Source of the DNA: Eggerthellaceae bacterium | GTDB taxonomy: Bacteria > Actinomycetota > Coriobacteriia > Coriobacteriales > Eggerthellaceae | NCBI GenBank assembly: GCA_030524475.1 | Contig: JAUNGO010000023.1 | Coordinates: forward strand, 1-33,011 | Direction: 5' to 3' | Length of the DNA stretch: 33,011 bases | Shown here: in pieces, positions 12,701-18,352 of the stretch | Numbering within the stretch: the first letter of the stretch is position 1 | Layout of the letters: each line of letters begins with the position of its first letter | Position numbers and translations under genes: made by a program | Notes under the pieces: model-generated | The model's input: only the letters and a program-made list of their open reading frames with translations | Database searches by the model: none | Told to the model about the DNA's origin: nothing

Positions 12701-14541
12701 CTGCGGCCAACGTTGTTCCCGAGGCGCGCGTGACGCAAACGGAGCGCACGGTAACCTTCGGGCCGCTGGAGCACCAACCTATCGATGAAGGCGAGTTCTC
12801 GTTCGTTGTGTACCTTGCGGGCAATCCCGACGCTGTTGTTTCTAGCGCTACGACGAGCGCAAGCTTGAGCGGTATGGTCGATCTTATGTTCTCCGAGATG
12901 GCTTACACGACCGAGGAAGCGCCTACCAACTCGACCGACGGCATAGTTCGAATCGAGGGCGGCGTGGCGGTTTACTCGCTGCCGTGGCTGGTGAAGAAGG
13001 GCTACGCAACCAGCCAGGATGCCGTCGACGGCAAGTCGGTTGTCTACACCATTGATTACACGGCTGCCGAGAAAACGGATAGTCTGTCCTCGTTGGTGAC
13101 GGCGGCCGAGGCGTCGTTCAACTTTACCGTGACGGTGACTGACGACCTTGCGGGCAACTTGACCGCCGAAGCCGATTACGGCACGAACGACGACGGCACT
13201 CCAAAGAGCCTCGCGTTCAAGAACTTCTACAACTACGCGCAGCTGAACCTCAAGGGCAGCAAGTCCATGTCGGGCGACCTCCCGCTTGAGGAAGGCGACT
13301 ACACGTTCGTCCTTTCCGCGTCTGATGGCGCGCCAATGCCGGCGAGCGCGGTCGACGGCGTGGCCACCGCAACCAACGATGCGTCGGGCAACGTGGAGTT
13401 CGGCACGGTCCTCTACGACGAAGACACGACGAGGCTTACGACCGAGGACAGCGTGACGTACATCTATACGGTGACCGAGCAAAAGACGGACGCGCCAGGC
13501 GTGACAATCGCAAAGGCGCAAACGTTCACGGTCACGGTCACGCGCGACGAGGACGGTGCGTTCACCGCAAAGGGCGACGGCGCGACGGGCACGTTGTTCT
13601 CGCTGGTGAACACGTACACGCCCACGCCCGAGCCCTCTTCGGTGACGGATACGTTCGCCGTCACCAAGACGCTCACCGGGCGCAGCATGGCCGACGGGGA
13701 GTTCGCGTTCGACCTTTTCGAGCTTGACGCCAACGGCCAGCGCGTAAGCGACACGCCTGCCGCCACGGGCACGAACGCCGGCACGAAGGTGGAAATGGGC
13801 GACGTGACCTTCACGAAGGCGGGCGTTTACCGCTACGAGTTGGTGGAGCGCAACACCGGCACGCCGGGCGTCACGTTCGACCAGCACCCGATTCTGGTAA
13901 CCGCCACGGTGACCAACGACTTCACCGACGCGACGCTTGACGTGGTGTGGTCGATTACGCCTGCCGAGGGCGACGCGGCGGGTAACGGCGGCGCTCCCGC
14001 CATGACCGATAGCGAAGTGGCCAGCTACCTCACCATCGCCAACGCCTACGCGCCCAAACCGATTGAGGTGCCGCTGGCGGTAACCAAGACGCTTGCGGGC
14101 GCAACGCTCGAGGCAGGGCAGTTCACCTTCGAGCTCTACGACGGCGAGGGGCAGCTGCTCGGCACCGCCACCAACGCTGCTGACGGCTCGGTGACCTTCG
14201 ACGCGCTGCGCTACACCGAGGCGGGGGAGTGGCACTACACGGTGCGCGAGGTGAATGACGGCCAGCACGGCGTGACGTACGACGCCTCGGCCGAGCGCCG
14301 CGTTACTGTAACGGTGACCGACGACGGCAAGGCGAACCTCACCGCCGAGGTGACAGGCGACAGTCTGGCGTTCGCCAACACGTTTACGCCCGATACGCCG
14401 GCGTCGACGCCGGGCGCGAGCGACTCGAGCATTCCGCAAACGGGCGACCCGATGCCCTACGCAGTTGCCGCCGTCGCCGCAGTGGCGGTCGGCGCCGGGG
14501 CGGTCGCCGGCATAACCTACCGTCGCCGCAAGAAGCGCTAG
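763..14541 (+). CDS. Giant LPXTG-type surface adhesin with Cna-B and pilin isopeptide repeats
   Basis: A 4592-residue protein predicted to be covalently attached to the cell wall. Residues 1-120 are polar and rich in Gly, Ala and Glu; a hydrophobic segment at about 127-153 is the signal/membrane segment. About a dozen Cna-B-like modules follow, each opening with a strand such as VSKQWYNGDN, KKRWDDGEND or GTKVWNN (near residues 186, 755, 955, 1125, 1314, 1489, 1689, 1876, 2051, 2193, 2370, 2520), then a SpaA-like module near 2659. From about 2830 to 4540 come about ten FctA/Spy0128-like modules (ATKVLTGNRPL, YTYTISE, FTNSY) able to form Lys-Asn isopeptide bonds. A Ser/Ala/Gly-rich linker interrupts the one near 3856. 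The C terminus has IPQTG at 4557-4561, a hydrophobic stretch and RRRKKR. A second start, ATG 853, has AAGGGG upstream and may be the real one. No sortase gene is in the window. Confidence 0.93.
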   Translation: MLIVRNAGWTRLLKHGYPPPLTGSLKGLVHMFKQMANRLKGNREEKNDEQSAAVLAASDTSCDNSASGANDVNGEGAEGVVGRSVSAAGGEGVEGAAARSTGGEGAARAAGASAARGSKQRGRRTALKASFIAVAAASLLALAAYATPVVASLMATDGEGGNTTTEETTRADVSGLSVTATPGDSTVPGVTFKTVWADNNNVSRPKIEDMLSRHEYAVQFSVEGIKETVVVNAETGETKDVTSFPLTTIDEDGKLVPSEAAERYLGIKSLDDILGGNSDLVTVASDSVGTYTASISAALPSSVSLKIGDGEAAPHPVTYSIAHVYPESIGKKEKDGTTSAYPITGTDGQPTGQYAYVTANPETYPKQFQDLGADECLQLLDNVVVHVKLNVGDEIKERQVTVLDPATGEEMQVTQEPLNSLTGDDWATYIKKHTQLSVTAEEGVNDKYTLAELEEYLSDDRLSVSLTDPEAANPNDYTVTLRVPRYRPQGDMIVYKMQKVSLDKTDESGATAPDDSIESEGEFGDNFEEPCFYPISDYYGATYDNQGAVNHGSDTTAVYSGGTMSITHMGNTSYSAWKRWLDGTDKSKRTDTTYTLWRYSSSLAATNPNDPSPFSKAAQVSDSTGKFVSFTVTAAENQSSDSINLGTKLWEKYTDADGNTTLKLAKYDQDGYAYIYLLREESLGDYETVFGIVSEDTGKAADKSLPSYQNSQFDGYVDWAYGENELNTWTRASSDKGVYDGGVITNRLVGSTTAEVTKTWNAAAFQDQLGDVEVTLKVQRKPEYRLELQEDGFYKPVETTEGDWEDVPADKTESAPTDDTEEAPDGLAAGATTDGADDDQAGDEGETPGDEMGGENKPDPYIVKLNSWNAESLIQTASGTFDGYDTFGFKYEYRWVETDVTQNGVSVWNQNKSEEDPADFKLQLRDEDGNVQTVPFKSEPSPDGQTITNSFMNETTIHAQKWWAQVSNADEATSEDQLDTVKDPGQHDGIAWTQSPAWGSSITLKLIRDNDVVLSGIQLGGSDKQPGASWTQTLNDGSGATVTLTIPDDGQTPPNGTGPADPSAWNIDISGLPKYDENGALYRYVLIEDDDEHIYVSDREFRGNSAWDDEGITYLYNAPGPGERSLINVSKQWYNGDNATNDPVKVELRARIPLYYMVSVTNDGAFVSGNSGRPHEEKKLAYDKDEVIATLTLNEDNAWFDTVTMDVGGLDTDLSTIAKNLYIKEIDSSGTVATTTDGAEEARSYDNKVITHSVAAQDSTYSSLLMNWDDTDNDRYLVQSASALNPEKKSYVDRITYGTNSNKKSLEVTNTRIGLVNIDITKDWKDAGSSARPDAMFDLTLNERDYVATFVLDADGISVQIAKSDDPTNSVTQKLYKEVGTTLENSTRLTAADASVSADGHTLSFAAPSTKTDSGALTQGANGTVHVLCLPKYDPKGAVLHWNVAENWATDDVGDYAKSGGVTSEDYTSAWHEGDEISCKFSNERAGTKDVVFNTHWYDQYVKETLDQRIDIFLTLYKTVWKYDENGNLVRDEKGNPVVDRYVPLEEEEYKEYNWQTAETGDNYVQHATISSLPKYDDHGTEIVYYASAHTNTSDNAADDLGYDPQWFTYDESENDPSNNAWSGDEATYNEYPGSSTWDSGENNTEVGRAPARAEDVTAEGVVTREGGDRGNAVREGGTINFRISGNATIKGSKLWQNVPGGVSADNLPEIAVMVTRKLAGDANTTFEGVKYYYNENDPYYTVDTYAKGDTRDYGVQNGSTVIAWTTDLEEKTTNNFEFTLNSYGDNSSGADKDPTLLPRYNRNGAIYEYRAEEVVAGLMGTPGGLQIRDAGEGDDDHFSGADSGGKTYKVTFSIVQEGESGSFSITNVYNPTKGSLKVKKLFAGRDENDNYPTVTFELWRYFYDDDDQSERIAESLVTTATLRGGAVDSSGKAGDITETSSTKGNGTGEVTFDKLDVYAPNGEYWHYYVVEKGIGGYTSAVETYDKADVTVPDTAKMSAGATSEAVTILPKESSDEPSTADAGATPSVNSGDVAFTFKNEYKDGKTLVSLTGTKFWDDANNALDARPKAEDFFDGITLKRVSTATEQVEDNLKLQRTDLNGANFLSYKTSGVGQGESGNPNTYTFEIKNLERWAPDGSEWEYTITETVPKGYYPRGDDGASATVSAPSDEETYTASFNPEGGYAWTNAFNGFVTVKKRWDDGENDYKLRPTKITVELQAKVGEGDTWGAAYDALASYFSADTDYLSKLFEGSLKDEANNNKPTSQYVLTGDASQNDWEMTVGFLPLKVRQDASSTPEDVSYRFVEVAIDGHEVTQTPTTGDTVVYTNAPGSGGTVLSYTTSQETSSPTDVGGKNARTTTITNALDSTSIKLSKTWEDQDNRWFTRPGTSSDNNTWEITIALQRTTGTGDSATWEWAVPYDSDSRNLSNLHVVPDDVISAHYTATGNTSTATIGNLPKSDGAGGTYKYRLVELVPDGYTVKNATLMDVTGQGYSYALPIVTTGNDGIDVSSFTNKWETVSLEGTKVWNNLGVSEVSKPTLADDKSNAPKMTLSRTTDDPASKDATWEDVTELAAGDSAIQWSQESDEDDWTFEYSNLPKCDQHGNAYYYKAEEEINTGAGYGFYPSYGSGDSGAEYKGSDGKQLSAQKNATITNTVTRFTFDKKAAKTSEGEEETSLNDVTFEIRDTVKNEDSGKYEPSGKIATWSRAVDSSGAISESVTIATGDEASSIATAGVVRVQKTDDNKCYIVGLPVGNYWVKETAAPFGYQAADDFMIRVRSGGAVQIYDAYKDRVIGGNSESDVTKDLKAEVIGTLGDKTSKVTVYDSPATITATVVGTKTIDGRVWTNTDKFTFNVYQLKVSSADDAANVTYVTDENGQKKIVKTGVAAYAEDMESGSQNITFTPEFSYTHAELEAAQKAETATYDETDKSWTLQYEIEEALPEGVDPNEDGSATQKGMTYTANPQRIKVVVAPDNSDDAIAKGRLSATVTYLNKEDEPLDEVKTLAFTNKYVATPVTGTIAATKKVNNPNGGGYSLAANNFSFTLTATSDNAKALASAQWNGDTFKTVTNDASGAVAFGDITFKAPGEYKYEVKENNITEGTLNGYPSSDFEKDGSTYTITYEIADDTEGALYVKSKTVIKKASDGKETIVTDSTTNSNNDIVTVGFENTYKPKFTTATLGATKVLTGNRPLAVNDFEFMLTATDGKAADGATAIDVANVPMPKDYDQATHSIKKKNGAPDNNDKATVSFGEIEYTTVGTYTYTISEVAGQLGGVSYDDTTYTATVTVTDGITGDDGNITDKGKLHATVTYTKDGDSDPVMTPAFTNSYKAETPAETPANTNLQISATKALTAPATDGKGGTTNLAIDPNEFSFTMTPQKVGNDKPTDEAVRVMTITKGNDATADGATTVNFGTLSFSTETATTNSGENAGKTAGGKISLPWLVANKLASESEGANDNPTYTITYEVAETSGADTDHIAYSTDKYIVVVTVTDNLNGELSVDKTITKDDKNANGIAFTNTYTPTPVTDTLGITKTVTASNGNTFPKLAGNEFSFTITRTAAPVGAVDAFGMSGNSKVVGNAADVITDGKPTPGTAETTLTFDKPGEYKFTVAENEIGNKVGEYSGQRFSKDTSTYEVTYEVGYDDDNDNPRSLEIKRIEKKTVKKASDGATATSTTTTLKADESPVVDFDNGYDPQNASVTLKAKKQLVGNLPLTAGQFSFTLTATGEQGNLSVVKAEDTPMPGENQMGGTATATNGDPAGNNTAEVVFGSITYTKPGIYCYTITEPKPENAIPGVAYAVGSTYHVTVTVDDVNGTLTPTIKYDGQEYKEGDANADDVLPKFINTYTDTAFANTGLTITGSKELLGRTITVTGGEQVEPDPVEAPEATPGEALDGSTGTDGTALETSGNADGENIVYGAEGADSKTSSGGSPNANGGAGASEDEGSSTDTNTDGNSSESKASASSAAASSAKTVAAGATAAANVVPEARVTQTERTVTFGPLEHQPIDEGEFSFVVYLAGNPDAVVSSATTSASLSGMVDLMFSEMAYTTEEAPTNSTDGIVRIEGGVAVYSLPWLVKKGYATSQDAVDGKSVVYTIDYTAAEKTDSLSSLVTAAEASFNFTVTVTDDLAGNLTAEADYGTNDDGTPKSLAFKNFYNYAQLNLKGSKSMSGDLPLEEGDYTFVLSASDGAPMPASAVDGVATATNDASGNVEFGTVLYDEDTTRLTTEDSVTYIYTVTEQKTDAPGVTIAKAQTFTVTVTRDEDGAFTAKGDGATGTLFSLVNTYTPTPEPSSVTDTFAVTKTLTGRSMADGEFAFDLFELDANGQRVSDTPAATGTNAGTKVEMGDVTFTKAGVYRYELVERNTGTPGVTFDQHPILVTATVTNDFTDATLDVVWSITPAEGDAAGNGGAPAMTDSEVASYLTIANAYAPKPIEVPLAVTKTLAGATLEAGQFTFELYDGEGQLLGTATNAADGSVTFDALRYTEAGEWHYTVREVNDGQHGVTYDASAERRVTVTVTDDGKANLTAEVTGDSLAFANTFTPDTPASTPGASDSSIPQTGDPMPYAVAAVAAVAVGAGAVAGITYRRRKKR
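813..823 (+). repeat. Homopolymeric tract of 11 C
   Basis: Eleven consecutive C lie inside codons 17-21 when translation starts at 763 and upstream of the alternative ATG at 853. With 11 C the two starts are in the same frame. With 10 C, translation from 763 would stop at TGA 836-838; with 12 C it would stop at TGA 936-938. Such tracts are known slippage sites in phase-variable surface genes of other bacteria; switching here is an inference. Confidence 0.9.
982..1078 (+). repeat. Degenerate in-frame repeat in the adhesin N-terminal region
   Basis: GGCGAAGGTG occurs at 982-991, 1030-1039 and 1069-1078, spaced 48 and 39 bases apart (whole codons). It encodes repeated Gly-Glu-Gly segments before the membrane segment. 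Length variation here would keep the reading frame. Confidence 0.6.
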
Positions 14542-14546
14542 AGCAC

Positions 14547-14574
14547 AAGGGCGCGTCCAGCTGGGCGCGCCCTT
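14547..14574 (+). terminator. Hairpin terminator after the giant adhesin gene
   Basis: AAGGGCGCG (14547-14555) pairs with CGCGCCCTT (14566-14574) in a 9-bp GC-rich stem with a 10-nt loop, starting 6 nt after the stop codon. The following bases are only weakly T-rich, so it is a likely but not classic intrinsic terminator. Confidence 0.7.
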
Positions 14575-14609
14575 CGATATGCTTCTGCGGTAATTCGACT
14601 TCTGAGTTA

Positions 14610-14649
14610 ATACTGCAATTATAACGATATATTGTTATAATTGCAGTAT
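14610..14649. promoter_or_regulatory. AbiE promoter/operator: 16-bp perfect inverted repeat over -10 and start codon
   Basis: ATACTGCAATTATAAC (14610-14625) and GTTATAATTGCAGTAT (14634-14649) are perfect inverted arms around an 8-nt AT spacer. The right arm holds an extended -10, TGTTATAAT (14633-14641), and runs into the ATG at 14648. The expected transcription start, about 7 nt after the -10, falls on the ATG itself, which fits a leaderless mRNA. AbiEi antitoxins are known to repress their own promoters through inverted repeats, so this is the probable autoregulatory site. Confidence 0.85.
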
Positions 14650-15277
14650 GAAAGCATTGGAAGCACTCAACATAATCGGTGATGTCAGCTCCTCGCAGAG
14701 GGGTCTGTTTACCTCCGCTCAGGTCGTCTCCCTCGGTTTGGACAGAATGGTTCTGTCGCGCCTCGCAGCGCACGGGCAGATCGTTCCCGTGGCGCGTGGC
14801 GTATATCGCGTGGCAGCTGCGCCCTCGATTCGAGAAGAGGACGTTTACGCGGCATGGCTTGCTGCCGACCCGTCGACCCCGGCCTATCTTCGCCCTCGCG
14901 GTGCTGGTGGGCTTACGGCGTCGCTCGGGACGGCGGCTTGGCTTCACGACCTCGGGGAGCTGAAGCCCGAGCCGATAACCTTTTCGTGCCCGCAGAGAAA
15001 GCAGTCGCGCAACCGGTCGGTCAGGTTCATCAAGAGGCTCCTTCCCGAAGAGGATGTTTGTGTGGTCGCGGGAATTCCGGCAACCACCCCAGGGCGCACC
15101 GTTCTCGACCTGATCGACTACGGCGAGGACCTCAGCCTTGTTGCGTCCGCCCTACAGGATGCTGTGCGTGCCGACCCGCGCATCGACTTGCGGACTCAGG
15201 TCAACAGCCGTGTTTCCAAGTGCGGGTTTGCTGAAGGATTCGACCTCTATTCGCTTATGACGGAAGGACGACGATGA
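14648..15277 (+). CDS. AbiEi-family antitoxin / transcriptional repressor
   Basis: A 209-residue protein with the layout of type IV AbiEi antitoxins. A winged helix-turn-helix occupies about residues 5-57 (SSSQRGLFTSAQV followed by PVARGVYRV), then comes the C-terminal domain that counters the toxin. In characterised AbiE systems this protein both represses its own operon and blocks the partner nucleotidyltransferase toxin. The start is set by the promoter palindrome: no ribosome-binding site precedes the ATG, and the -10 spacing suggests leaderless translation. It overlaps the next gene by 4 bases (ATGA), the usual coupling of an antitoxin-toxin pair. Base composition is less GC-rich than in the flanking housekeeping genes, and the promoter is strikingly AT-rich, which suggests acquisition. 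Confidence 0.88.
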   Translation: MKALEALNIIGDVSSSQRGLFTSAQVVSLGLDRMVLSRLAAHGQIVPVARGVYRVAAAPSIREEDVYAAWLAADPSTPAYLRPRGAGGLTASLGTAAWLHDLGELKPEPITFSCPQRKQSRNRSVRFIKRLLPEEDVCVVAGIPATTPGRTVLDLIDYGEDLSLVASALQDAVRADPRIDLRTQVNSRVSKCGFAEGFDLYSLMTEGRR

Positions 15278-16176
15278 ATCGCGCATACCCTACTCCAGCG
15301 GCATTCGATCGCGCGGTTAAGAAAGCGGTGAAAGCCTCGGGCGCAGACCTCGGTGAGGGGTATCGCCAAGCTCTGCGAGACAGGTTTCTCTGTCGCGTGT
15401 TTGCGTACGGTAACGAGGAGTTCATCCTCAAAGGAGGGAGCGGTCTGCTTGCCCGCATACCCGACGCGCGCGCCACAAGAGACCTGGATTTTGCTTCGGG
15501 CAAGAGGCTGTCTGCCGCCGATGCCCTCGACAAGATGAAAAAGATTGCGGCTATAGACCTCGGCGACTGGTGCAGGTTCGAGTTGACGAGGCACGAAGAG
15601 TCCATGGATGAAAATGGCTATTCGCGGCTTCTCAAGCTGAGATTTGCCACCTACATCGGGTCCGAAGAGAAGGACCCCGTGCTGATAGACCTTTCCCTTG
15701 ACTGCTCGACCACGCTTCCTCCCGAGAGGATTGAGCCGGCAAACCGTGTTCACATCGAGGGAGTTCAGGTTTTCGACTATTTGGCGTATCCCTTGCCTGA
15801 TCAGCTTGCAGACAAGCTCTGCGCAATTATGGAACTTCAGCCAAGCGGGTATCCGTCGTCGAGAATGAAGGATCTTGTCGATGTGGTCTCGTATGCCGGG
15901 CACGAACGCTTCTCGTCAAGGCAGCTGCGAAACTCTGTCGTAAGCGAGTGCGCGAAACGCGGTATGGGCGTCCCCGAGAGGTTTTCGGCTCCGGAGTTTT
16001 GGGGCGGGCGTTTTGTGGCTTTTTCAAAGGGCAAGCTCCCCGACAAGTTCTCGGACTTCGAAGCTGCGTCGAAAGTCGCAGCCGCTTTTTTCGCTCCCGC
16101 GCTCTCGGAGAGTGACGACGAACTGTTTTGGAACCCCGATTCGATGACCTGGGAGGAAAGCGACTTCCACCTGTGA
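15274..16176 (+). CDS. AbiEii/AbiGii-family nucleotidyltransferase toxin
   Basis: A 300-residue protein of the DNA polymerase beta-type nucleotidyltransferase fold used by AbiEii and MenT toxins. Visible motifs are KGGS at 53-56 (the G-S motif), RDLDF with Asp70 and Asp72 as metal ligands, Asp138 in VLIDLS as a third acidic residue, and a helical region with SSRMKDLVDVV (Arg196, Lys198, Asp199, Asp202) typical of the family. All key residues are intact, so it is probably active. Related toxins modify tRNA or bind nucleotides and stop growth, giving phage abortive infection; the exact substrate here is unknown. It is translated from GGAAGG at 15262-15267 with the start overlapping the antitoxin stop. 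It lies immediately downstream of its antitoxin and upstream of an unrelated housekeeping gene. Confidence 0.9.
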   Translation: MNRAYPTPAAFDRAVKKAVKASGADLGEGYRQALRDRFLCRVFAYGNEEFILKGGSGLLARIPDARATRDLDFASGKRLSAADALDKMKKIAAIDLGDWCRFELTRHEESMDENGYSRLLKLRFATYIGSEEKDPVLIDLSLDCSTTLPPERIEPANRVHIEGVQVFDYLAYPLPDQLADKLCAIMELQPSGYPSSRMKDLVDVVSYAGHERFSSRQLRNSVVSECAKRGMGVPERFSAPEFWGGRFVAFSKGKLPDKFSDFEAASKVAAAFFAPALSESDDELFWNPDSMTWEESDFHL

Positions 16177-16244
16177 CAGGGGGCACGACAAGGGAGTGGG
16201 CCGTTCGTCGTATTCTTCCGCCTTCCCCTTCCCATGCAGAATGT

Positions 16245-16287
16245 GCACGAACGCTGCGCTGTCGGGAACGTTGCGCGGCGTTCGTGC
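16245..16287. promoter_or_regulatory. Strong inverted repeat overlapping a candidate promoter
   Basis: GCACGAACGC-T-GCGC (16245-16259) pairs with GCGC-G-GCGTTCGTGC (16273-16287): a 15-bp stem with a single G-T mismatch and a 13-nt loop. Its right end overlaps TGCTATCAT (16285-16293), a good extended -10 for the polyprenyl synthase gene at 16362. It may be an operator, or a terminator for the AbiE cassette, although no T-run follows. Confidence 0.55.
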
Positions 16288-16361
16288 TATCATGATTTGC
16301 TCAGTGGCACACGAGGCAACCCGTTGGGCAACCCATTATCAACCTGCGGCAAGAAAGCGCT

Positions 16362-17417
16362 ATGGAAACTATTAAAGAGATTCTCGCGGGCGTCGAGAAC
16401 ACGCCCGCTTCGTTCGAAGAATACCTCACCTGCTATGCCGACAAGGTGGGCGAGCTCGTCAACAGCTACATTCCGCACGGTAGCCATCCCGACATGGACC
16501 GCTACCTGTACGCGCCGCTGTTCGAGTACAGCCAAAACGGCGGCAAGCGCCACCGCCCGCTCATTTGCTTCGCGGCGTGCCTGGCCGTCGGCGGCGACGT
16601 CGAGCGCGCCACGTCGGCGGCGGCCGCCATCGAGCACTTCCACACCGCCGCGCTCATCCACGACGACATTGCCGACGAGGCGGAGCTGCGCCGCGGCGAG
16701 CCGTGCCTGCACCTCACTGAGGGGCTCGGGCTTGCCATCAACATGGGCGACCTTGCGTTGTCGTTGGTCAACGGCACGGTTATGGACGACCCGGCGCTTG
16801 ACGACGCCACGAAGGTGCGCGTGGTCACCGAGCTTATCAACATGACGCGCCGCACCATCGAGGGCCAGGCGCTCGACATCGGTTGGGCGCGCGACGGGCG
16901 CTACGACATTACGCCCGAGGACTACCTGGTCATGGCCACGCACAAAACGGCGCACTACTCGGGCGCGGTTCCGCTGGCCGTGGGCGCCATCATCGGCGGC
17001 GGCACCGAGGCGGAAATCGAGGCGCTGCGCAACTACGGGTTGGACACGGGCCTCGCGTTCCAGATTCAGGACGACCTTCTGAACCTTATCGGCACCGAGG
17101 AAAGCACCAAGAAAGACTTCCGCAACGACATCACCGAGGGCAAGCGCACGCTCGTGGTGGTGCACGCGCTGCAAAACGCGAGCGAGGCCGACCGCGCGCG
17201 CCTGATCGAGATTCTCTCGTCGAAGGAGAAAGACCCTGCGGTGCTGGCCGAGGCGGTTGCCATCATGGAGGCAAGCGGCAGCGTCGACTACGCGCGCAGC
17301 TACGCCGAAAACCTCACGAGCATCGCGAAGAACCGCCTGGTCGACATGGTGGAGCCGTCGGAGTCGCGCGCGCTGCTCATCTCGATGGCCGACTGGTTCG
17401 TGAACAGGCTCAAGTAG
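16362..17417 (+). CDS. Polyprenyl diphosphate synthase (trans-isoprenyl transferase)
   Basis: A 351-residue class I isoprenyl diphosphate synthase that would elongate allylic diphosphates with isopentenyl diphosphate, supplying side chains for menaquinone or related lipids. Residues GGKRHRP (60-66) bind isopentenyl diphosphate. The first aspartate-rich motif is DDIAD (101-105), followed by RRG. The second is FQIQDDLLN (233-241), where the last acidic residue is Asn. KTAHYS (195-200) and GKRT (260-263) are also conserved. Length is normal for the family. The start is supported by a weak AAGAAAG upstream; the promoter candidate at 16285-16293 gives a leader of about 60 nt. The next gene begins 17 nt after the stop and is probably cotranscribed. 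Product chain length cannot be read safely from the sequence. Confidence 0.93.
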   Translation: METIKEILAGVENTPASFEEYLTCYADKVGELVNSYIPHGSHPDMDRYLYAPLFEYSQNGGKRHRPLICFAACLAVGGDVERATSAAAAIEHFHTAALIHDDIADEAELRRGEPCLHLTEGLGLAINMGDLALSLVNGTVMDDPALDDATKVRVVTELINMTRRTIEGQALDIGWARDGRYDITPEDYLVMATHKTAHYSGAVPLAVGAIIGGGTEAEIEALRNYGLDTGLAFQIQDDLLNLIGTEESTKKDFRNDITEGKRTLVVVHALQNASEADRARLIEILSSKEKDPAVLAEAVAIMEASGSVDYARSYAENLTSIAKNRLVDMVEPSESRALLISMADWFVNRLK

Positions 17418-17434
17418 GCAAGCGCGGGGGTGCC

Positions 17435-18352
17435 ATGAACACGATCAAGCTGGGAGACGCAGGGGCGGCCGTTGAAGACGTGCAACATCGCCTGATGGTG
17501 GTGGGGCACCTGACGGACGCCCAGGTCACAGGGGTGTACGACGAGGCAACGGCGCAGGCGGTGCGCGACTTTTGCGTGAACGTGCACGTCGAGCCGAGCC
17601 GCGAAGTGACGCCTAAGGTGTGGGCGGCGCTGGTCGACGCGTCGTACAACCTGGGCGACCGCACGCTGTATCTGCGCATGCCGCACTTCCATGGCCACGA
17701 CGTGCTCGAGCTGCAGCAGGCGCTCGGCGCGCTCGGGTTTTTCTGCGGCACCGAGGACGCCATCTTCGGCGCGCACACCGAGCTGGCGCTGCGCAAGTTC
17801 CAAACGAACATGGGGCTGCCCTCCGACGGCATCGCGGGCGCCTACACCTACGCGGCGCTGCGCAACCTGCAGCATTCGTGGGTGGGGAAGGAAGCGGCGC
17901 ACCTGACGCGCCCGATCGGGTTCGCGCGTGCCGCCGACGTGCTGGAGAACAACGCGCTGTGCCTGTTCGGCACGTGCGAGTTCACGCGTTCGGTGGCGTC
18001 GCGCATATCGAACGTGGCGGCGGCGACGAACCCCGCGTCGAAGATCGTGAGCGCCGACGCGCTTTCGGTGACGCCCGATGCGGGCATGCTGCTCGTTCAC
18101 GTGTGCCTCGACGCAGCGGAAGGCGCGCGCGACGGCGCGGCCGCCGAAGGCGTGGTGCCCGTGGTGTCCTACGACGACGAGGAAACGCTTGCCGCGCGGT
18201 TGAAGGGGGCGTTCGAAGCCGCTCGCGCCGTGCAGCCGCCGCGCATCGTGGTGGTGCTGCCCGGAAGCGTGTGGGAAGACGCCGGCGCCGAGCGCAGCGC
18301 CCAGCACTTCGCCATCACGCTGCTCGACGCGTTGTGTGTAGCGCTGGCTTAG
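17435..18352 (+). CDS. Cytoplasmic protein with two peptidoglycan-binding domains (CwlM-like)
   Basis: A 305-residue protein without signal peptide or membrane segment. Two PG_binding_1 modules are visible: residues about 3-60 (KLGDAGAAVEDVQHRL ... ATAQAVRDF) and about 75-145 (HDVLELQQALGALGFF ... ALRKFQTNMGLPSDG). The last ~155 residues (from about 150) are less clear; they resemble a worn-down amidase_3 fold but lack the usual zinc-ligand motifs. Two such modules followed by an amidase-like domain and no export signal is the plan of mycobacterial CwlM, a regulator of peptidoglycan precursor synthesis, so a regulatory rather than lytic role is plausible; this is inference. The start is chosen for GGGGG at 17426-17430 with short spacing. 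It follows the polyprenyl synthase gene closely and probably shares its transcript. Confidence 0.8.
   Translation: MNTIKLGDAGAAVEDVQHRLMVVGHLTDAQVTGVYDEATAQAVRDFCVNVHVEPSREVTPKVWAALVDASYNLGDRTLYLRMPHFHGHDVLELQQALGALGFFCGTEDAIFGAHTELALRKFQTNMGLPSDGIAGAYTYAALRNLQHSWVGKEAAHLTRPIGFARAADVLENNALCLFGTCEFTRSVASRISNVAAATNPASKIVSADALSVTPDAGMLLVHVCLDAAEGARDGAAAEGVVPVVSYDDEETLAARLKGAFEAARAVQPPRIVVVLPGSVWEDAGAERSAQHFAITLLDALCVALA

Noticed and set aside
12448..14439. Long minus-strand open frame (663 codons) opposite the end of the adhesin gene
   Set aside because: It is opposite a clear coding frame, rich in Arg, His, Val and Gly without domain motifs, and is the usual shadow of GC-rich repetitive coding sequence.
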